The notes beneath the pieces are model-generated. The model was not told the DNA's origin and searched no databases. It worked only from the letters and a program-made list of their open reading frames with translations. Below are positions 8,849-18,516 of a stretch of DNA of 64,000 bases, in pieces. This DNA comes from Rikenellaceae bacterium (GTDB lineage: Bacteria > Bacteroidota > Bacteroidia > Bacteroidales > Rikenellaceae), in NCBI GenBank assembly GCA_015060065.1, contig SUZF01000004.1:44573-108572 (forward strand), written 5' to 3'. Position 1 is the stretch's first letter. Every line of letters begins with the position of its first letter. Made by a program: the position numbers and the translations under genes.

Positions 8849-11809
8849 CTACTCCTCATCGACAGGAAATTTATCAAAATCCAGCGTAATGCCATCACGT
8901 ATTCTCAATCGCAGTTTCGCGAATATCGACTGGTCTGGCGATAACGCACTCGGCGTATGCGAGTTATTACGCAGGTTTAACTTAAATCGCAGAGCATCAA
9001 TATCTGCCAAACGCGACACGCTGCCATCCTCGCCAAGGTCGAGTTTCAACACTAACGACGAATGAGCCTCCGGCTCGGCATCTTCGGGATGATGTCCGTG
9101 AATCATATTATCTGCACCGAAAGCCACCTGCACATCGGTCGGGTTACCATTCTCGTCCAGACACTCCGTTTCAAGGAGGAAGTCGAGCGGAATGGTGGTC
9201 GTAAAGTCGGCAATGATAGCCACCTCGCCAACCGAAGAGACAAACGTCATCTCTGCGATACCCTCGAACAGACCTTTCAGACCCGACACCGTCGAGTCGT
9301 AGGAGATATCGAATGCGTGTCCAAATTCGAGCGGAATCTCCACAGCATAGTCATAACCTATCGAGTAGGTAGATTGGGTAAGGTCGAGAACATGTGTAGC
9401 CGAGAGGTCGGAGGCGACCTTCAAATCCACCTCCACCTTCGAAGGCAGCGAGCCTTTGAAGAGATTACCCAACTCCATAGGCACGAATGTCACGCCCTCG
9501 ACACCTTCAAAATCGCCACGACGCGCCTCGGTCGAAAGAACGAGTTGTGTGCGACCCTCCGCAGCAATCTTCACGCCTTCGAGGCTTACGTTGTTTTCGG
9601 GGATATAATTTCCGTTTGCATCAAAGGGTTTGAGGTTAAGCAACACATTGAACGGCACACCTAACGGGTTGTTGATATTGAAACGGATAATCGGATTCAC
9701 GTCAAGATTCTCGATTTTCAGCCCCTCGCCCATCATATCGCCCAACTCGATAGCGGGCAGGTTATCGGGAGAGAGCGTATAGTCAATCTTGCCGTAGAAT
9801 TTTGATATCTGAATATCATCCACCTCAAAATCGAAATTGAGTTTTGTTTGTGTCGTTTCGAGGTTAATAGTTGTACCGGCATCCACCGACACACCACCCG
9901 TCACGGCAAACTTTTCGTCGATTACAATCTGTCGCGCACCTCTCTCGCCAACGATTGCCGGCAGATTCTCGATAGCATCGAGTTCAAGTTCGATAATGTC
10001 GAGCGAGGAGTCCTCATTTGGTCGCCACTCAACGTGGTCAAGGCGCAGAATGTGGTCGCCATTGGGAGCAGTCTCGATGTTCGGCTGTCCGGCTGCGGGA
10101 TGAAGCATCTGCTTCATATTAACCGAGAGACTCAAATAGACCTTATCAACCGGGAATGTTTCGTTTGCGGGGTGCGAAATCGCAAGGCGTAACTTAACAT
10201 TTCCGCCACTCGGATTCTTCACTTCGAGTCTTTCCACCGAGGCGAGTTCATCGGGAACATCAATCGTCTGGCACAACTTCGGAAGATTTGCATCATCGAA
10301 CTTAAAGTCGAAGTACTGCTCGCGCATCGACACTCGGCTCTCGGAGAGATTGATGTTGAAGTGTGACTCATCGATTATATTTTTGACCACCACGGGCGAC
10401 ACGGGAGGTAACACCTCTGACAACATAAACGACAGGCCCTCATTGAGATCGCTGATATGAGACGATACATTTGTCTTAATTACCAACTGACCCGATTTCA
10501 GTTCGACATCACACTTCGAGCAATCGATAGCACGCAGATTGAGCGTCACGCCATTTTCGAGTTGGCGCATCGGTGCCGTCAGTACGTTGGTCGCGGTGTT
10601 GAGATACCCGTTTGCATCAGCATCAAAGACAAGGCACTGCGGCAAGTGGGTCTCTGCTCGCAAGGCATCCGTTTCCAGCCACTCCATACCCTGAACACGG
10701 AACTTTATGGGAGCCGAGTTGAATGCAATATACTCTATCGTCTCGACACTCTCCGGAATACCGTTAAGCGTATATACCACCTCGTCAGAGTGGTTGGCAT
10801 TATCAATCTCCACAGAGTTGATAACAATCTCCATATCTCGGAATTTCGGATTGATGCCGAGCGTAATATTCGGCTTAACCGCACCATTGCAATATCCGGC
10901 AACCGCCTCGAAATCGTAGTCGAAACTATACGAAATCTCGTCGTCAATGTTCATTGCGCCACGAACGATAGTTCGCTGCGAAAAGTCAATACTGCGCAAC
11001 CAAGCCTTGATTTTAACATTCTCGACACCGGCGGCAACTTCGAGGTCCTCGACCTTCAAGACATTACCTATCGAGACTCCATGCTCATCAAGCAACTCGT
11101 AATTCGACGGGAAGGTTGCCGTAAGGTTAAGCAGACCGCCTCCATTAACACTCTTCACTCCGTTGAATGCAATAACGATATCAACCGGAGAACCGTATGC
11201 CGAAGCATTCTCCCCGAAGTAGATTTTACCCACGCTGCGAATCTGTTCGGGCATAGTGAACGATGCCTCAAACGGCACACTTCCCGAACTCGAAAAGGTC
11301 TGGGCACCAAAGGCAGGAATATTTGCACCACCGGACGGCACGCTGAATCCGACATTGATATCGGCAGAGAACTCCACCGGGTCGAATGTCGGAGCAACAC
11401 TCATATCGGGATATCCAAGGATAAAATCTGTCTCAATCCTACTAAATAGGAAATCCGTAGGCATAGTCGGCACCGAGAATGCCACGGGGTCAATTACCGG
11501 CGACAGACCCGACATGGTCGGCAACGTAAATCCATCGATAGTGAATTGGTCGCCCTCGCCATCGAATTTCAGGACATACACACCATTTTCGACATCCAAA
11601 CCCTCGTTTTCTCCACCGAGCATCTCACCCAAGGTCTTACTCTTGATTTCGCCAAGCGGGAGCATAACCTCTTCGCCTCCGATTGTCACTTCGGGAGATA
11701 TGTTATCGAGGTTGTAACGCTCATCCACGCACGATGAGAACGTGGCACCGACACCAATAACCAACAGCAACAATGCCGTCGATTTGACAAACATTTTTCG
11801 GATTCTCAT
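8849..11809 (-). CDS. Large beta-rich lipoprotein of unknown function
   Basis: A 986-residue protein with a lipoprotein signal (FSSC at the cleavage site, near residue 27) followed by CVDERYNLDNISPEVTIGGE. The body is acidic and made of repeating beta-strand units, with phrases such as NGVKSVNGGGLLNLTATFPS and INNPLGVPFNVLLNLKPF that suggest tandem immunoglobulin-like or LEA-14-like modules. I do not recognise the family. Export to the outer membrane is inferred from the lipobox and the downstream barrel gene. It is the first gene of the transcript ending in araD. Confidence 0.7.
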   Translation of the reverse strand: MRIRKMFVKSTALLLLVIGVGATFSSCVDERYNLDNISPEVTIGGEEVMLPLGEIKSKTLGEMLGGENEGLDVENGVYVLKFDGEGDQFTIDGFTLPTMSGLSPVIDPVAFSVPTMPTDFLFSRIETDFILGYPDMSVAPTFDPVEFSADINVGFSVPSGGANIPAFGAQTFSSSGSVPFEASFTMPEQIRSVGKIYFGENASAYGSPVDIVIAFNGVKSVNGGGLLNLTATFPSNYELLDEHGVSIGNVLKVEDLEVAAGVENVKIKAWLRSIDFSQRTIVRGAMNIDDEISYSFDYDFEAVAGYCNGAVKPNITLGINPKFRDMEIVINSVEIDNANHSDEVVYTLNGIPESVETIEYIAFNSAPIKFRVQGMEWLETDALRAETHLPQCLVFDADANGYLNTATNVLTAPMRQLENGVTLNLRAIDCSKCDVELKSGQLVIKTNVSSHISDLNEGLSFMLSEVLPPVSPVVVKNIIDESHFNINLSESRVSMREQYFDFKFDDANLPKLCQTIDVPDELASVERLEVKNPSGGNVKLRLAISHPANETFPVDKVYLSLSVNMKQMLHPAAGQPNIETAPNGDHILRLDHVEWRPNEDSSLDIIELELDAIENLPAIVGERGARQIVIDEKFAVTGGVSVDAGTTINLETTQTKLNFDFEVDDIQISKFYGKIDYTLSPDNLPAIELGDMMGEGLKIENLDVNPIIRFNINNPLGVPFNVLLNLKPFDANGNYIPENNVSLEGVKIAAEGRTQLVLSTEARRGDFEGVEGVTFVPMELGNLFKGSLPSKVEVDLKVASDLSATHVLDLTQSTYSIGYDYAVEIPLEFGHAFDISYDSTVSGLKGLFEGIAEMTFVSSVGEVAIIADFTTTIPLDFLLETECLDENGNPTDVQVAFGADNMIHGHHPEDAEPEAHSSLVLKLDLGEDGSVSRLADIDALRFKLNLRNNSHTPSALSPDQSIFAKLRLRIRDGITLDFDKFPVDEE

Positions 11810-11845
11810 ATTATCTGTTTTTTAAGGGAAATACCTAATGTTATG

Positions 11846-11878
11846 CAAAGGTAGTAATATTTTCATACAATTTACAAT
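11846..11878 (-). promoter_or_regulatory. Promoter of the lipoprotein-DUF5723-araD operon
   Basis: On the minus strand the -7 TACCTTTG (11846-11853) is perfect. The -33 is ATTG (11875-11878), one mismatch, 21 bases away. Confidence 0.5.
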
Positions 11879-11997
11879 ATAGGTATGATTTTTATCATTT
11901 TAGCCTTTTTCGGAGAAAAGCAACAAAATCCGAATATGGTTTGCAAATGCTCAAAATTTGGTTTAGGAGCGCCTCGAAAATGTTTTGTCGAAAAAAA

Positions 11998-12029
11998 ATT
12001 GTCGCAAATCGCAAAAAACACTAAATTTG
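11998..12029 (+). promoter_or_regulatory. Possible promoter of uvrC
   Basis: -33 ATTG (11998-12001) and -7 TAAATTTG (12022-12029) are 20 bases apart. The expected transcription start would fall on or next to the ATG at 12037, implying a leaderless or near-leaderless message. Confidence 0.4.
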
Positions 12030-12036
12030 TCTCGCT

Positions 12037-13872
12037 ATGTCATCGGACAAACACCTAACCTTGAAGGAGCAGGTCGCGCTCTTGCCACTCTCCCCCGGAG
12101 TCTATCAATTTCTCGACTCCGCAGGGCGAATTATCTATGTCGGCAAGGCAAAGTCGCTACGCAAGAGGGTCAGTTCCTACTTCGTGCAGAGCAAGGAGCA
12201 TAGTGCCAAGGTGCGCGTGATGGTGCGCCACATCGTCGAAATCAGGCATATCGTAGTCGGCAGTGAGACAGACGCTCTACTACTCGAAAACTCACTGATA
12301 AAGAGTCTGCAACCCCGCTACAACATCCTGCTCAAAGATGATAAAAGTTACCCATGGATTGTCGTGCGCCACGAACCTTTTCCGCGCATCGAATCGACAC
12401 GTCGCCTTGTACGTGACGGCTCGCAATATTTCGGACCCTACGGCTCGGTGGCTATGCAACGCAGTATCTTGGAGTTTATCCGCGAAGTCATACCGCTACG
12501 CACCTGCAAACTAAACCTCGCACCCGAAAAGATTGCGCGAGGAAACTACTCGACCTGCCTGCAATACCACCTCGGCAACTGCAAAGCCCCCTGCATCGGT
12601 GCGCAGAGCAGCGAGGAGTATGCCTCATTGATTGAGATGGCGATTTCGGTCTTGCGAGGCGATCTTCGCCCCGTGCGTGCATACCTCGAAGAGGAGATGC
12701 AACGAGCCGCTTCCGAACTACGTTTCGAGCAGGCACAACGCTTCAAATCGCGCCTTGATGCCCTCGAAAACTACCGCTCGCGCTCGGTAATTGTCAGTGC
12801 CAGGATTGTCGATATCGACATCTTCTCGCTCATCACCGACGAGGCTGACGACACGGCATACTGCAACTTTGTACGCATACGCCAAGGCTCCGTCACGGGC
12901 GTATATACCGTACGCCTCACGGCAGGAGCCGAAAGCAACGAAGCCGAGATGCTAACCCTTGGCATTCAACATATTGTCGAAAATATTTCGGGCAAGTTAT
13001 CCCGCGAAGTTATCGTTCCGTTCCTCCCCTCGGCAGCGATGCTCTTCGATGGTGTAACCTTCACAATTCCCAAGCGGGGCGAGAAACTCGACCTGCTCGA
13101 ATTTTCGCAGAAGAGCGCACGCATCTTCCGTGCCGAGCAACTCAAAAACCTCGAAATCAAGAATCCGGAGCGACACACCGACCGACTGATGGAGGCTATG
13201 CGACGCGAACTCCACCTCGAACACGAGCCACGCCATATCGAGTGTTTCGACAACTCAAACCTGCAAGGCACCAATCCCGTGGCGTCGTGTGTGGTCTTCC
13301 GCGACGGCAAGCCCTCACGCAAGGAGTACCGCCATTTCAACGTCAAGACGGTCGTCGGAGCCGACGACTTCGCCTCGATGCGCGAGATTGTCGGTCGCCG
13401 CTATCGTCGTCTGCTCGACGAGGGGGCGGAACTCCCCGACCTGATTATCGTCGATGGTGGCAAGGGGCAACTATCGAGTGCCTATGCCGTGCTGTGTGAA
13501 CTCGGCATCGAGCAACGAGTACCGATTGTCGGCTTGGCAAAGCGCATCGAGGAGATATACTTCCCGCACGACCCGATGCCGTACTATCTGTCGCGCACGG
13601 GCGAGCCGCTGAAAGTGGTCTGCCACATCCGCGACGAGGCTCACCGATTCGGCATCACATTCCATCGTCAAAAGCGCAGCAATGCCTTCCTGCACAGTGG
13701 TTTGGAGGAGATTCGCGGACTTGGCGAAAAAAGCATTGCCGCCCTGCTCAAAGAGTTCCGAACAATCTCCCGCCTGCGCAGTGCGGATGAGGCTCAAATC
13801 GCAGCCGTTATCGGTCGGGCGAAGGCTCGCGCCGTTGTCGAGTGGCTCGGCAAGGAGCATCCGTCAAAGTAG
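12037..13872 (+). CDS. uvrC: Excinuclease ABC subunit C
   Basis: A 611-residue nucleotide-excision-repair nuclease that makes both incisions around a lesion marked by UvrAB. The GIY-YIG domain is at the N-terminus (GVYQFLD near residue 21, IIYVGKAKSLRKRV from residue 32). A UVR motif region lies at about 216-246, the RNase H-like 5'-incision domain follows (ECFDNSNLQGTNPVASCVVF, IVDGGKGQLSSA), and the helix-hairpin-helix is at the end (GLGEKSIAALLKEF, from about 561). Length is normal for the family. No other in-frame methionine precedes the GIY domain, so this start is fixed. Confidence 0.97.
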   Translation: MSSDKHLTLKEQVALLPLSPGVYQFLDSAGRIIYVGKAKSLRKRVSSYFVQSKEHSAKVRVMVRHIVEIRHIVVGSETDALLLENSLIKSLQPRYNILLKDDKSYPWIVVRHEPFPRIESTRRLVRDGSQYFGPYGSVAMQRSILEFIREVIPLRTCKLNLAPEKIARGNYSTCLQYHLGNCKAPCIGAQSSEEYASLIEMAISVLRGDLRPVRAYLEEEMQRAASELRFEQAQRFKSRLDALENYRSRSVIVSARIVDIDIFSLITDEADDTAYCNFVRIRQGSVTGVYTVRLTAGAESNEAEMLTLGIQHIVENISGKLSREVIVPFLPSAAMLFDGVTFTIPKRGEKLDLLEFSQKSARIFRAEQLKNLEIKNPERHTDRLMEAMRRELHLEHEPRHIECFDNSNLQGTNPVASCVVFRDGKPSRKEYRHFNVKTVVGADDFASMREIVGRRYRRLLDEGAELPDLIIVDGGKGQLSSAYAVLCELGIEQRVPIVGLAKRIEEIYFPHDPMPYYLSRTGEPLKVVCHIRDEAHRFGITFHRQKRSNAFLHSGLEEIRGLGEKSIAALLKEFRTISRLRSADEAQIAAVIGRAKARAVVEWLGKEHPSK

Positions 13873-14044
13873 ATATACGCCCAACCATACCCGCAAATCA
13901 TTAGGTATAAATACTGACGTACAAGTCGCTGTAAGTATTTACTTTTGTAACGATTATAGTTTTGGCTCGCCTGTGCCTGCAATTACCGGCAGTAGCCAAC
14001 AAAACGGATAGATTATACAAACTTAAATAAAAATCGTACAAAAG

Positions 14045-15343
14045 ATGAAAAAATTTCTCGAACAATTCAAGACCGAGGATTGGGTTGTAACCTTTTTGAG
14101 TATTCCGTTGCTCATATTGGCAGGTTGCGCCTCATTTTTGAACGGAGGCCCCAAAATCCCGACCGACCTGACGACCGCAAAGGCATGGATTGATATTGCC
14201 GCGCTCTTCGTTATCGCTATCGTAATTCTCTACGCCGGCAATCGTCTGTTAAGCCGTCCGATGAAGGGAATGTTCTGGTCGTTTGTCGTCATCTTCATCA
14301 TTGCCGCATTGGCGATGTGGATTGGCAGCAATCCCTACATTAAGAGCGAACTCGGCTTGGAGCCGGTGTTCTTCTCGGTAATCTTCGGCCTTATCATCCG
14401 CAACTGTTTCCACATTCCCGAATGGCTCAAACCTGCAATTCAGGGCGAGTTCTTCATCAAGACGGGTGTGGTTTGCCTTGGTGCAACAATCATGATTAGC
14501 GACGTGCTGAAATCGGGTGCCGTAGGTCTTTTGCAAGCGTGTGTTGTTGTGACGGTTGTTTGGTTCTTTGCCTACCTCATCTCGCGCAAACTCTTCAAGG
14601 TTGAGCAGGCTACGGCAATGACCCTTTCGAGCGGTGTAACTATCTGTGGAGTATCGGCTTGTATCACTGCTGCCGGTGTGGCAGGTACCGACAAGAAGAG
14701 CCTTTCGTATATTGTTTCGGTTGTGCTGATTATAGTTGTTCCGATGATATACCTGATGCCTTGGTTGGCAAACACAATCGTTCCGTTGCTCACGAGCGAC
14801 CCGCAGATTCAGCAGGAGATTGCCGGAGCGTGGATTGGCGGTACCATCGACACGACCAGTGGCGTGGCTGCATCGTCGGAGATGGCAGGCGAGATTGCCA
14901 ATCGCACGGCTATTGTCGTAAAGGCTACACAGAACGTACTTATCGGAGTTGTAGCATTCTTTATCGCGCTATACCTCTCGACCAAGAACGAAGGTGGTGG
15001 CAAGCAGCGCCCCTCGCTCAAAATCGTATGGGACAAGTTCCCGAAGTTTATCTTGGCATTCGTTGTAGCGTCACTCGTCTTCTCACTCTTGAAGGAGGCT
15101 GACCTCTTCACACTCAACGCGAAGGGCAAGTTGATGGAGACCTCGTTTGCGAAGACCCTCTCGACCCTCTTCTTCTCGTTGGCATTCGTTTGTATCGGTA
15201 TGGATACCCGCCTCAAAGATATCATCTCGAAGGAGAATCGCAACGTGCTTTATGCCTTCCTCACGGCACAGACATTCAACATCTGCATCACCTTCCTGAT
15301 TGCATGGTTGCTCTTCGGAGTTGTGAAGCCGCTGATGGCATAA
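14045..15343 (+). CDS. YeiH/UPF0324-family putative sulfate exporter
   Basis: A 432-residue polytopic inner-membrane protein with about ten to twelve hydrophobic segments. The conserved motif SSGVTICGVSACITAAGV near residue 200 and AGAWIGGTIDTTSGVAAS near 262 identify the YeiH family, annotated as putative sulfate exporters; direct transport data are scarce. It is preceded by a 172-base spacer in which I see no clear promoter and ends in a strong terminator, so it is probably monocistronic. Confidence 0.85.
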   Translation: MKKFLEQFKTEDWVVTFLSIPLLILAGCASFLNGGPKIPTDLTTAKAWIDIAALFVIAIVILYAGNRLLSRPMKGMFWSFVVIFIIAALAMWIGSNPYIKSELGLEPVFFSVIFGLIIRNCFHIPEWLKPAIQGEFFIKTGVVCLGATIMISDVLKSGAVGLLQACVVVTVVWFFAYLISRKLFKVEQATAMTLSSGVTICGVSACITAAGVAGTDKKSLSYIVSVVLIIVVPMIYLMPWLANTIVPLLTSDPQIQQEIAGAWIGGTIDTTSGVAASSEMAGEIANRTAIVVKATQNVLIGVVAFFIALYLSTKNEGGGKQRPSLKIVWDKFPKFILAFVVASLVFSLLKEADLFTLNAKGKLMETSFAKTLSTLFFSLAFVCIGMDTRLKDIISKENRNVLYAFLTAQTFNICITFLIAWLLFGVVKPLMA

Positions 15344-15364
15344 ATCCCAACAAATTACACTTTG

Positions 15365-15398
15365 GAGTGTCCGGTATTTGTCGGACACTCTTTTTTTT
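15365..15398 (+). terminator. Terminator of the YeiH-like gene
   Basis: A perfect 9-bp stem GAGTGTCCG (15365-15373) / CGGACACTC (15382-15390), followed by eight T (15391-15398). Confidence 0.93.
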
Positions 15399-15408
15399 GC
15401 TATTTTTG
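15377..15408 (+). promoter_or_regulatory. Promoter of the SDR/zinc-finger gene, inside the upstream terminator
   Basis: -33 TTTG (15377-15380) lies in the loop of the preceding terminator hairpin and -7 TATTTTTG (15401-15408) lies just past its T-run, 20 bases apart. It matches consensus at every defined position. Confidence 0.65.
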
Positions 15409-15435
15409 CAAAAAGAAAAGCCCAAATCAGACAGA

Positions 15436-16938
15436 ATGAAGAGAACGAGAATTTTACTGACCGGAGCGACCGGCACAATGGGGATGGCAGGTCTGCACGA
15501 GATTCATGCCCGCAGGGAGCGTTTTGACCTCACGCTTTTGGTGCGCCCCTCGCGCAAAAATCGCAGAATATTAAAACCCTATCGCAATTGCGACAATATC
15601 CGCATCGTCTGGGGCGACCTCTGCAACTACGACGATGTTTTGCGTGCGGTTGAGGGTGCAGATTACGTTCTGCACGTGGGCGGTATGGTATCGCCTTTGG
15701 CAGACCATCACCCCAAGAAGACCCTGCACGTAAATACACTCGCAGCACACAACATTGTACGCGCTGTAAAGGCACAACCCGACCCCGACAGCGTGAAGGT
15801 TGTCTATATCGGCAGTGTAGCGCAGACGGGCGACCGTCAGGCTCCACTCCATTGGGCGCGCACGGGCGACCCCATAGCACCCTCGGTATTCGACTACTAC
15901 GCAATATCGAAGTGCCTTGCCGAGCGCATCTTTGCCGAATCGGGACTGAAATATTGGGTAAGCCTGCGACAGTCAGGTATTCTCTACGCCGGAATTTTGC
16001 GCAATATTGACCCCATAATGTTCCATGTTCCTATTCGTGAGGTGTTGGAGTGGGCTACGGTCGAGGATTCGGGCAGACTTCTCGCCAATGTTTGCGAAGA
16101 GGAGAGGGTTCCCGAAAGTTTCTGGCGCAAATTTTACAATATCGGCAGTGGTGCCGAATATCGTCTTACAAACTACCGATTCGAGCAGTTGCTACTCAAA
16201 AACTCACTCGGACTGCCACCCGAAAAACTCTTTTCGTCAAATATGTTTGCCACGCGCAACTTCCACGGTCAGTGGTATTTAGACTCCGACCATCTGGAAG
16301 AGATTCTGCACTTCCGCGCAGGCATACCCGTCGAGGAGTATTTCGAGGGATTGCAGAAGCAACTACCGTGGTTTTTCGCATTGGCAAAGTATGTTCCGGC
16401 TCTCGTTATGCGCCTGTTCCTGCGCTATCTGGCACATCACAAGCACTTCGGAACACTCGGTTGGCTTCGTCACAATGACAAAGAGCATATTGCCGCCTAC
16501 TTCGGCTCACGCGAAGAGTGGAAGCAGATTCCCGATTGGCAGACTCTTGCCGATTTTAAGCCCGCGGATGAACAAAATGCAGTGCGTCTTGGCCACGGCT
16601 ACGACGAGCAGAAAGATTCAGACAAATTGAACATCGAAGATATACAACAGGCAGCCGTATTTCGTGGTGGTAAATGCGTGAGCAAGACGATGAAGGAGGG
16701 CGACCTCGATACTCCGCTCGAATGGGAGTGTGCCTGCGGACATCGCTTTACAACCACGCCCAACGTGGTTTTGAAGGGTGGCCATTGGTGTCCGGAGTGT
16801 TTCTCAAAGCCATGGCAATACGATGTCGAAGCCAAACGCAACCCCTTCTTTGCTCAACTTTGGCTGGCACACCACAAAGGCGAAAATAACGACTATTCGA
16901 ACACTATTCTCGACATCGATAGATATACTCAAAAATAG
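15436..16938 (+). CDS. NAD-dependent epimerase/dehydratase-like SDR with C-terminal zinc finger
   Basis: A 500-residue protein starting at the ATG at 15436, chosen because it directly precedes the Rossmann motif LLTGATGTMG and follows the promoter; the frame is open further upstream into the previous gene. Residues 1 to about 330 are an extended SDR with a YYAISK active-site motif near residue 155. The C-terminal 80 residues form an unrelated module with ECACGHRFTTTP and HWCPECFSKPW, a four-cysteine zinc-binding pattern. The substrate is not evident. The fusion is the odd feature; a role that combines a nucleotide-dependent enzyme with protein or nucleic-acid binding is only an inference. Confidence 0.75.
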   Translation: MKRTRILLTGATGTMGMAGLHEIHARRERFDLTLLVRPSRKNRRILKPYRNCDNIRIVWGDLCNYDDVLRAVEGADYVLHVGGMVSPLADHHPKKTLHVNTLAAHNIVRAVKAQPDPDSVKVVYIGSVAQTGDRQAPLHWARTGDPIAPSVFDYYAISKCLAERIFAESGLKYWVSLRQSGILYAGILRNIDPIMFHVPIREVLEWATVEDSGRLLANVCEEERVPESFWRKFYNIGSGAEYRLTNYRFEQLLLKNSLGLPPEKLFSSNMFATRNFHGQWYLDSDHLEEILHFRAGIPVEEYFEGLQKQLPWFFALAKYVPALVMRLFLRYLAHHKHFGTLGWLRHNDKEHIAAYFGSREEWKQIPDWQTLADFKPADEQNAVRLGHGYDEQKDSDKLNIEDIQQAAVFRGGKCVSKTMKEGDLDTPLEWECACGHRFTTTPNVVLKGGHWCPECFSKPWQYDVEAKRNPFFAQLWLAHHKGENNDYSNTILDIDRYTQK

Positions 16939-16969
16939 GTATTATAGCCTATTATGCATATAATTACAT

Positions 16970-17001
16970 CCGAGAGGCAAAAAAACCTCTCGGATTTTTA
17001 T
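16970..17001 (+). terminator. Terminator of the SDR/zinc-finger gene
   Basis: CCGAGAGG (16970-16977) pairs with CCTCTCGG (16986-16993), followed by ATTTTTAT. Confidence 0.9.
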
Positions 17002-17178
17002 GTAAATAAATCTTTTAGATTTATATTTGTGGCCTGATACGGTATGGTATCGCAATAGAACAAGGATTAAACAGACAAAACGGTTAGTTATATTAGGTTA
17101 CAAAACCAACCACAACACCCCCATTATTGAGTAGGCGATTGCGGCTGTCAGTTTTACACCCCCTAAAAAACTGAAAAT

Positions 17179-18516
17179 ATGCGTTTCGCGAAGTTGATAT
17201 TGGCACTACTGCCATTGATATTTGCACTGTCAGCACCCACGCGGGTAGTGGCAAAGTCGCATATTGTCTGCCCCACCCCCGAACACAAAGAGATTCCGAC
17301 CCCCTCGACAACCTCCACGCTTCACGAGGAGCGAATCACATTCCACTTCCGCCACAACAACAGTCTAATCGATACACTCTACGCCGATAACGCCTCTTCA
17401 TACGCGCGCCTGCGTGCAATGCTCGCATTCTGCGACATCGCGGATATCAACATCTGTGGAGCCGCTTCGCCCGTAGGCCGTGAGGGATACAACCGCGAAA
17501 TTGCCCTCCGCAGAGCCGAGGCAGCACGCGCCCTTATCGAAAGTATTGAATCTGCGAAGCAAATCCCCATCGTCATCTCTTCAACAGGTGAGGAGTGGGC
17601 GGCATTTACCACACATATCGAACAAAACTACCACCGTCGCAACCGCGACAAAGTCCTCGAAATACTCCATTCGGAGTTGCCGAATGCCGAAAAGAAACGT
17701 CTTCTGTGGATTTTGGAGTACGACCACACCACATGGCGTTATTTAGTACGCCGACACATGGCATCATCGCGCAACACGGTAAGTGTCGTGGTGCATCTCG
17801 GCTCTGCCACTCTGCCCACAAACCTTATGCCCGATACGGAGATAAGCCCCCTACAACTCGATGAGTTAATCCTGCCCACACCTCAAACACCCACATCGGA
17901 TTCCTACAAGGGGGGGGGTGCGACAAGTATCGAAAATAATGGCAGCAATAATAGAGACGAGGCGAGCGTAGAGCGCAAGATGGTCTTGGCGGCTCGCACG
18001 AATCTGCTTGTTCCTGCCCTCAATATCGGCTTGGAGGTACCGATTGGAACCAATTGGTCGGTGGGTGCAGAGTACTACTATCCGTGGATTTGGCCCTCTC
18101 CGGAGAATCGCAACTGCTTCGAGTTGCTGGCATGGAATATCGAGGGCAGGTATTGGTTCGGCAGAGAGCGCACAATCGCAGACCGTCTGCAAGGTCACGC
18201 CATAGGTCTGTATGCCGGAGGCGGTTACTACGACGTTCAGCACAACTTCAAGGGTCATCAGGGCGAATTTGCCGATGTCGGCATCGACTACACATACGCT
18301 CTGCCTGTGGCGAAGGGCAAACTGCACATGGAGTTCTCGTTGGGCGTGGGCTACATCTACTCGGTGGCTCGACCCTACGCAGTGGCGGAAAAGGGAGGCG
18401 ACCTGTTGTGGCGTAAGCAACTGCAACACATCCACTACTTCGGACCTACGCGCCTCAACATCGCGCTGACCGTGCCGATTTTCAAACGCATAAAGAGGGA
18501 GGGTGGCAATGAGTAA
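17179..18516 (+). CDS. OmpA-like/DUF3575 protein, first gene of the fimbrial operon
   Basis: A 445-residue exported protein with a signal peptide (residues 1-25). Residues about 50-200 resemble an OmpA C-terminal peptidoglycan-binding module (CGAASPVGREGYNREIALRR). Residues about 265-440 are a DUF3575 barrel-like domain (ARTNLLVPALNIGLEVPIG, WSVGAEYYYPWIW). DUF3575 proteins commonly open type V pilus loci in Bacteroidales and are thought to sit in the outer membrane. A run of nine G (17910-17918) lies in the linker between the two domains and could switch the reading frame. The stop overlaps the next start (ATGAGTAA), so the two genes are translationally coupled. Confidence 0.8.
   Translation: MRFAKLILALLPLIFALSAPTRVVAKSHIVCPTPEHKEIPTPSTTSTLHEERITFHFRHNNSLIDTLYADNASSYARLRAMLAFCDIADINICGAASPVGREGYNREIALRRAEAARALIESIESAKQIPIVISSTGEEWAAFTTHIEQNYHRRNRDKVLEILHSELPNAEKKRLLWILEYDHTTWRYLVRRHMASSRNTVSVVVHLGSATLPTNLMPDTEISPLQLDELILPTPQTPTSDSYKGGGATSIENNGSNNRDEASVERKMVLAARTNLLVPALNIGLEVPIGTNWSVGAEYYYPWIWPSPENRNCFELLAWNIEGRYWFGRERTIADRLQGHAIGLYAGGGYYDVQHNFKGHQGEFADVGIDYTYALPVAKGKLHMEFSLGVGYIYSVARPYAVAEKGGDLLWRKQLQHIHYFGPTRLNIALTVPIFKRIKREGGNE
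17910..17918 (+). repeat. G9 homopolymer inside the DUF3575 gene
   Basis: Nine consecutive G in codons 244-247 (Lys-Gly-Gly-Gly). A slip of one base would truncate the protein before its DUF3575 domain. Confidence 0.9.

Noticed and set aside
15190..15435. Upstream extension of the SDR/zinc-finger gene into the YeiH-like gene
   Set aside because: It would cross a strong terminator and the promoter; the ATG at 15436 begins directly at the Rossmann motif.
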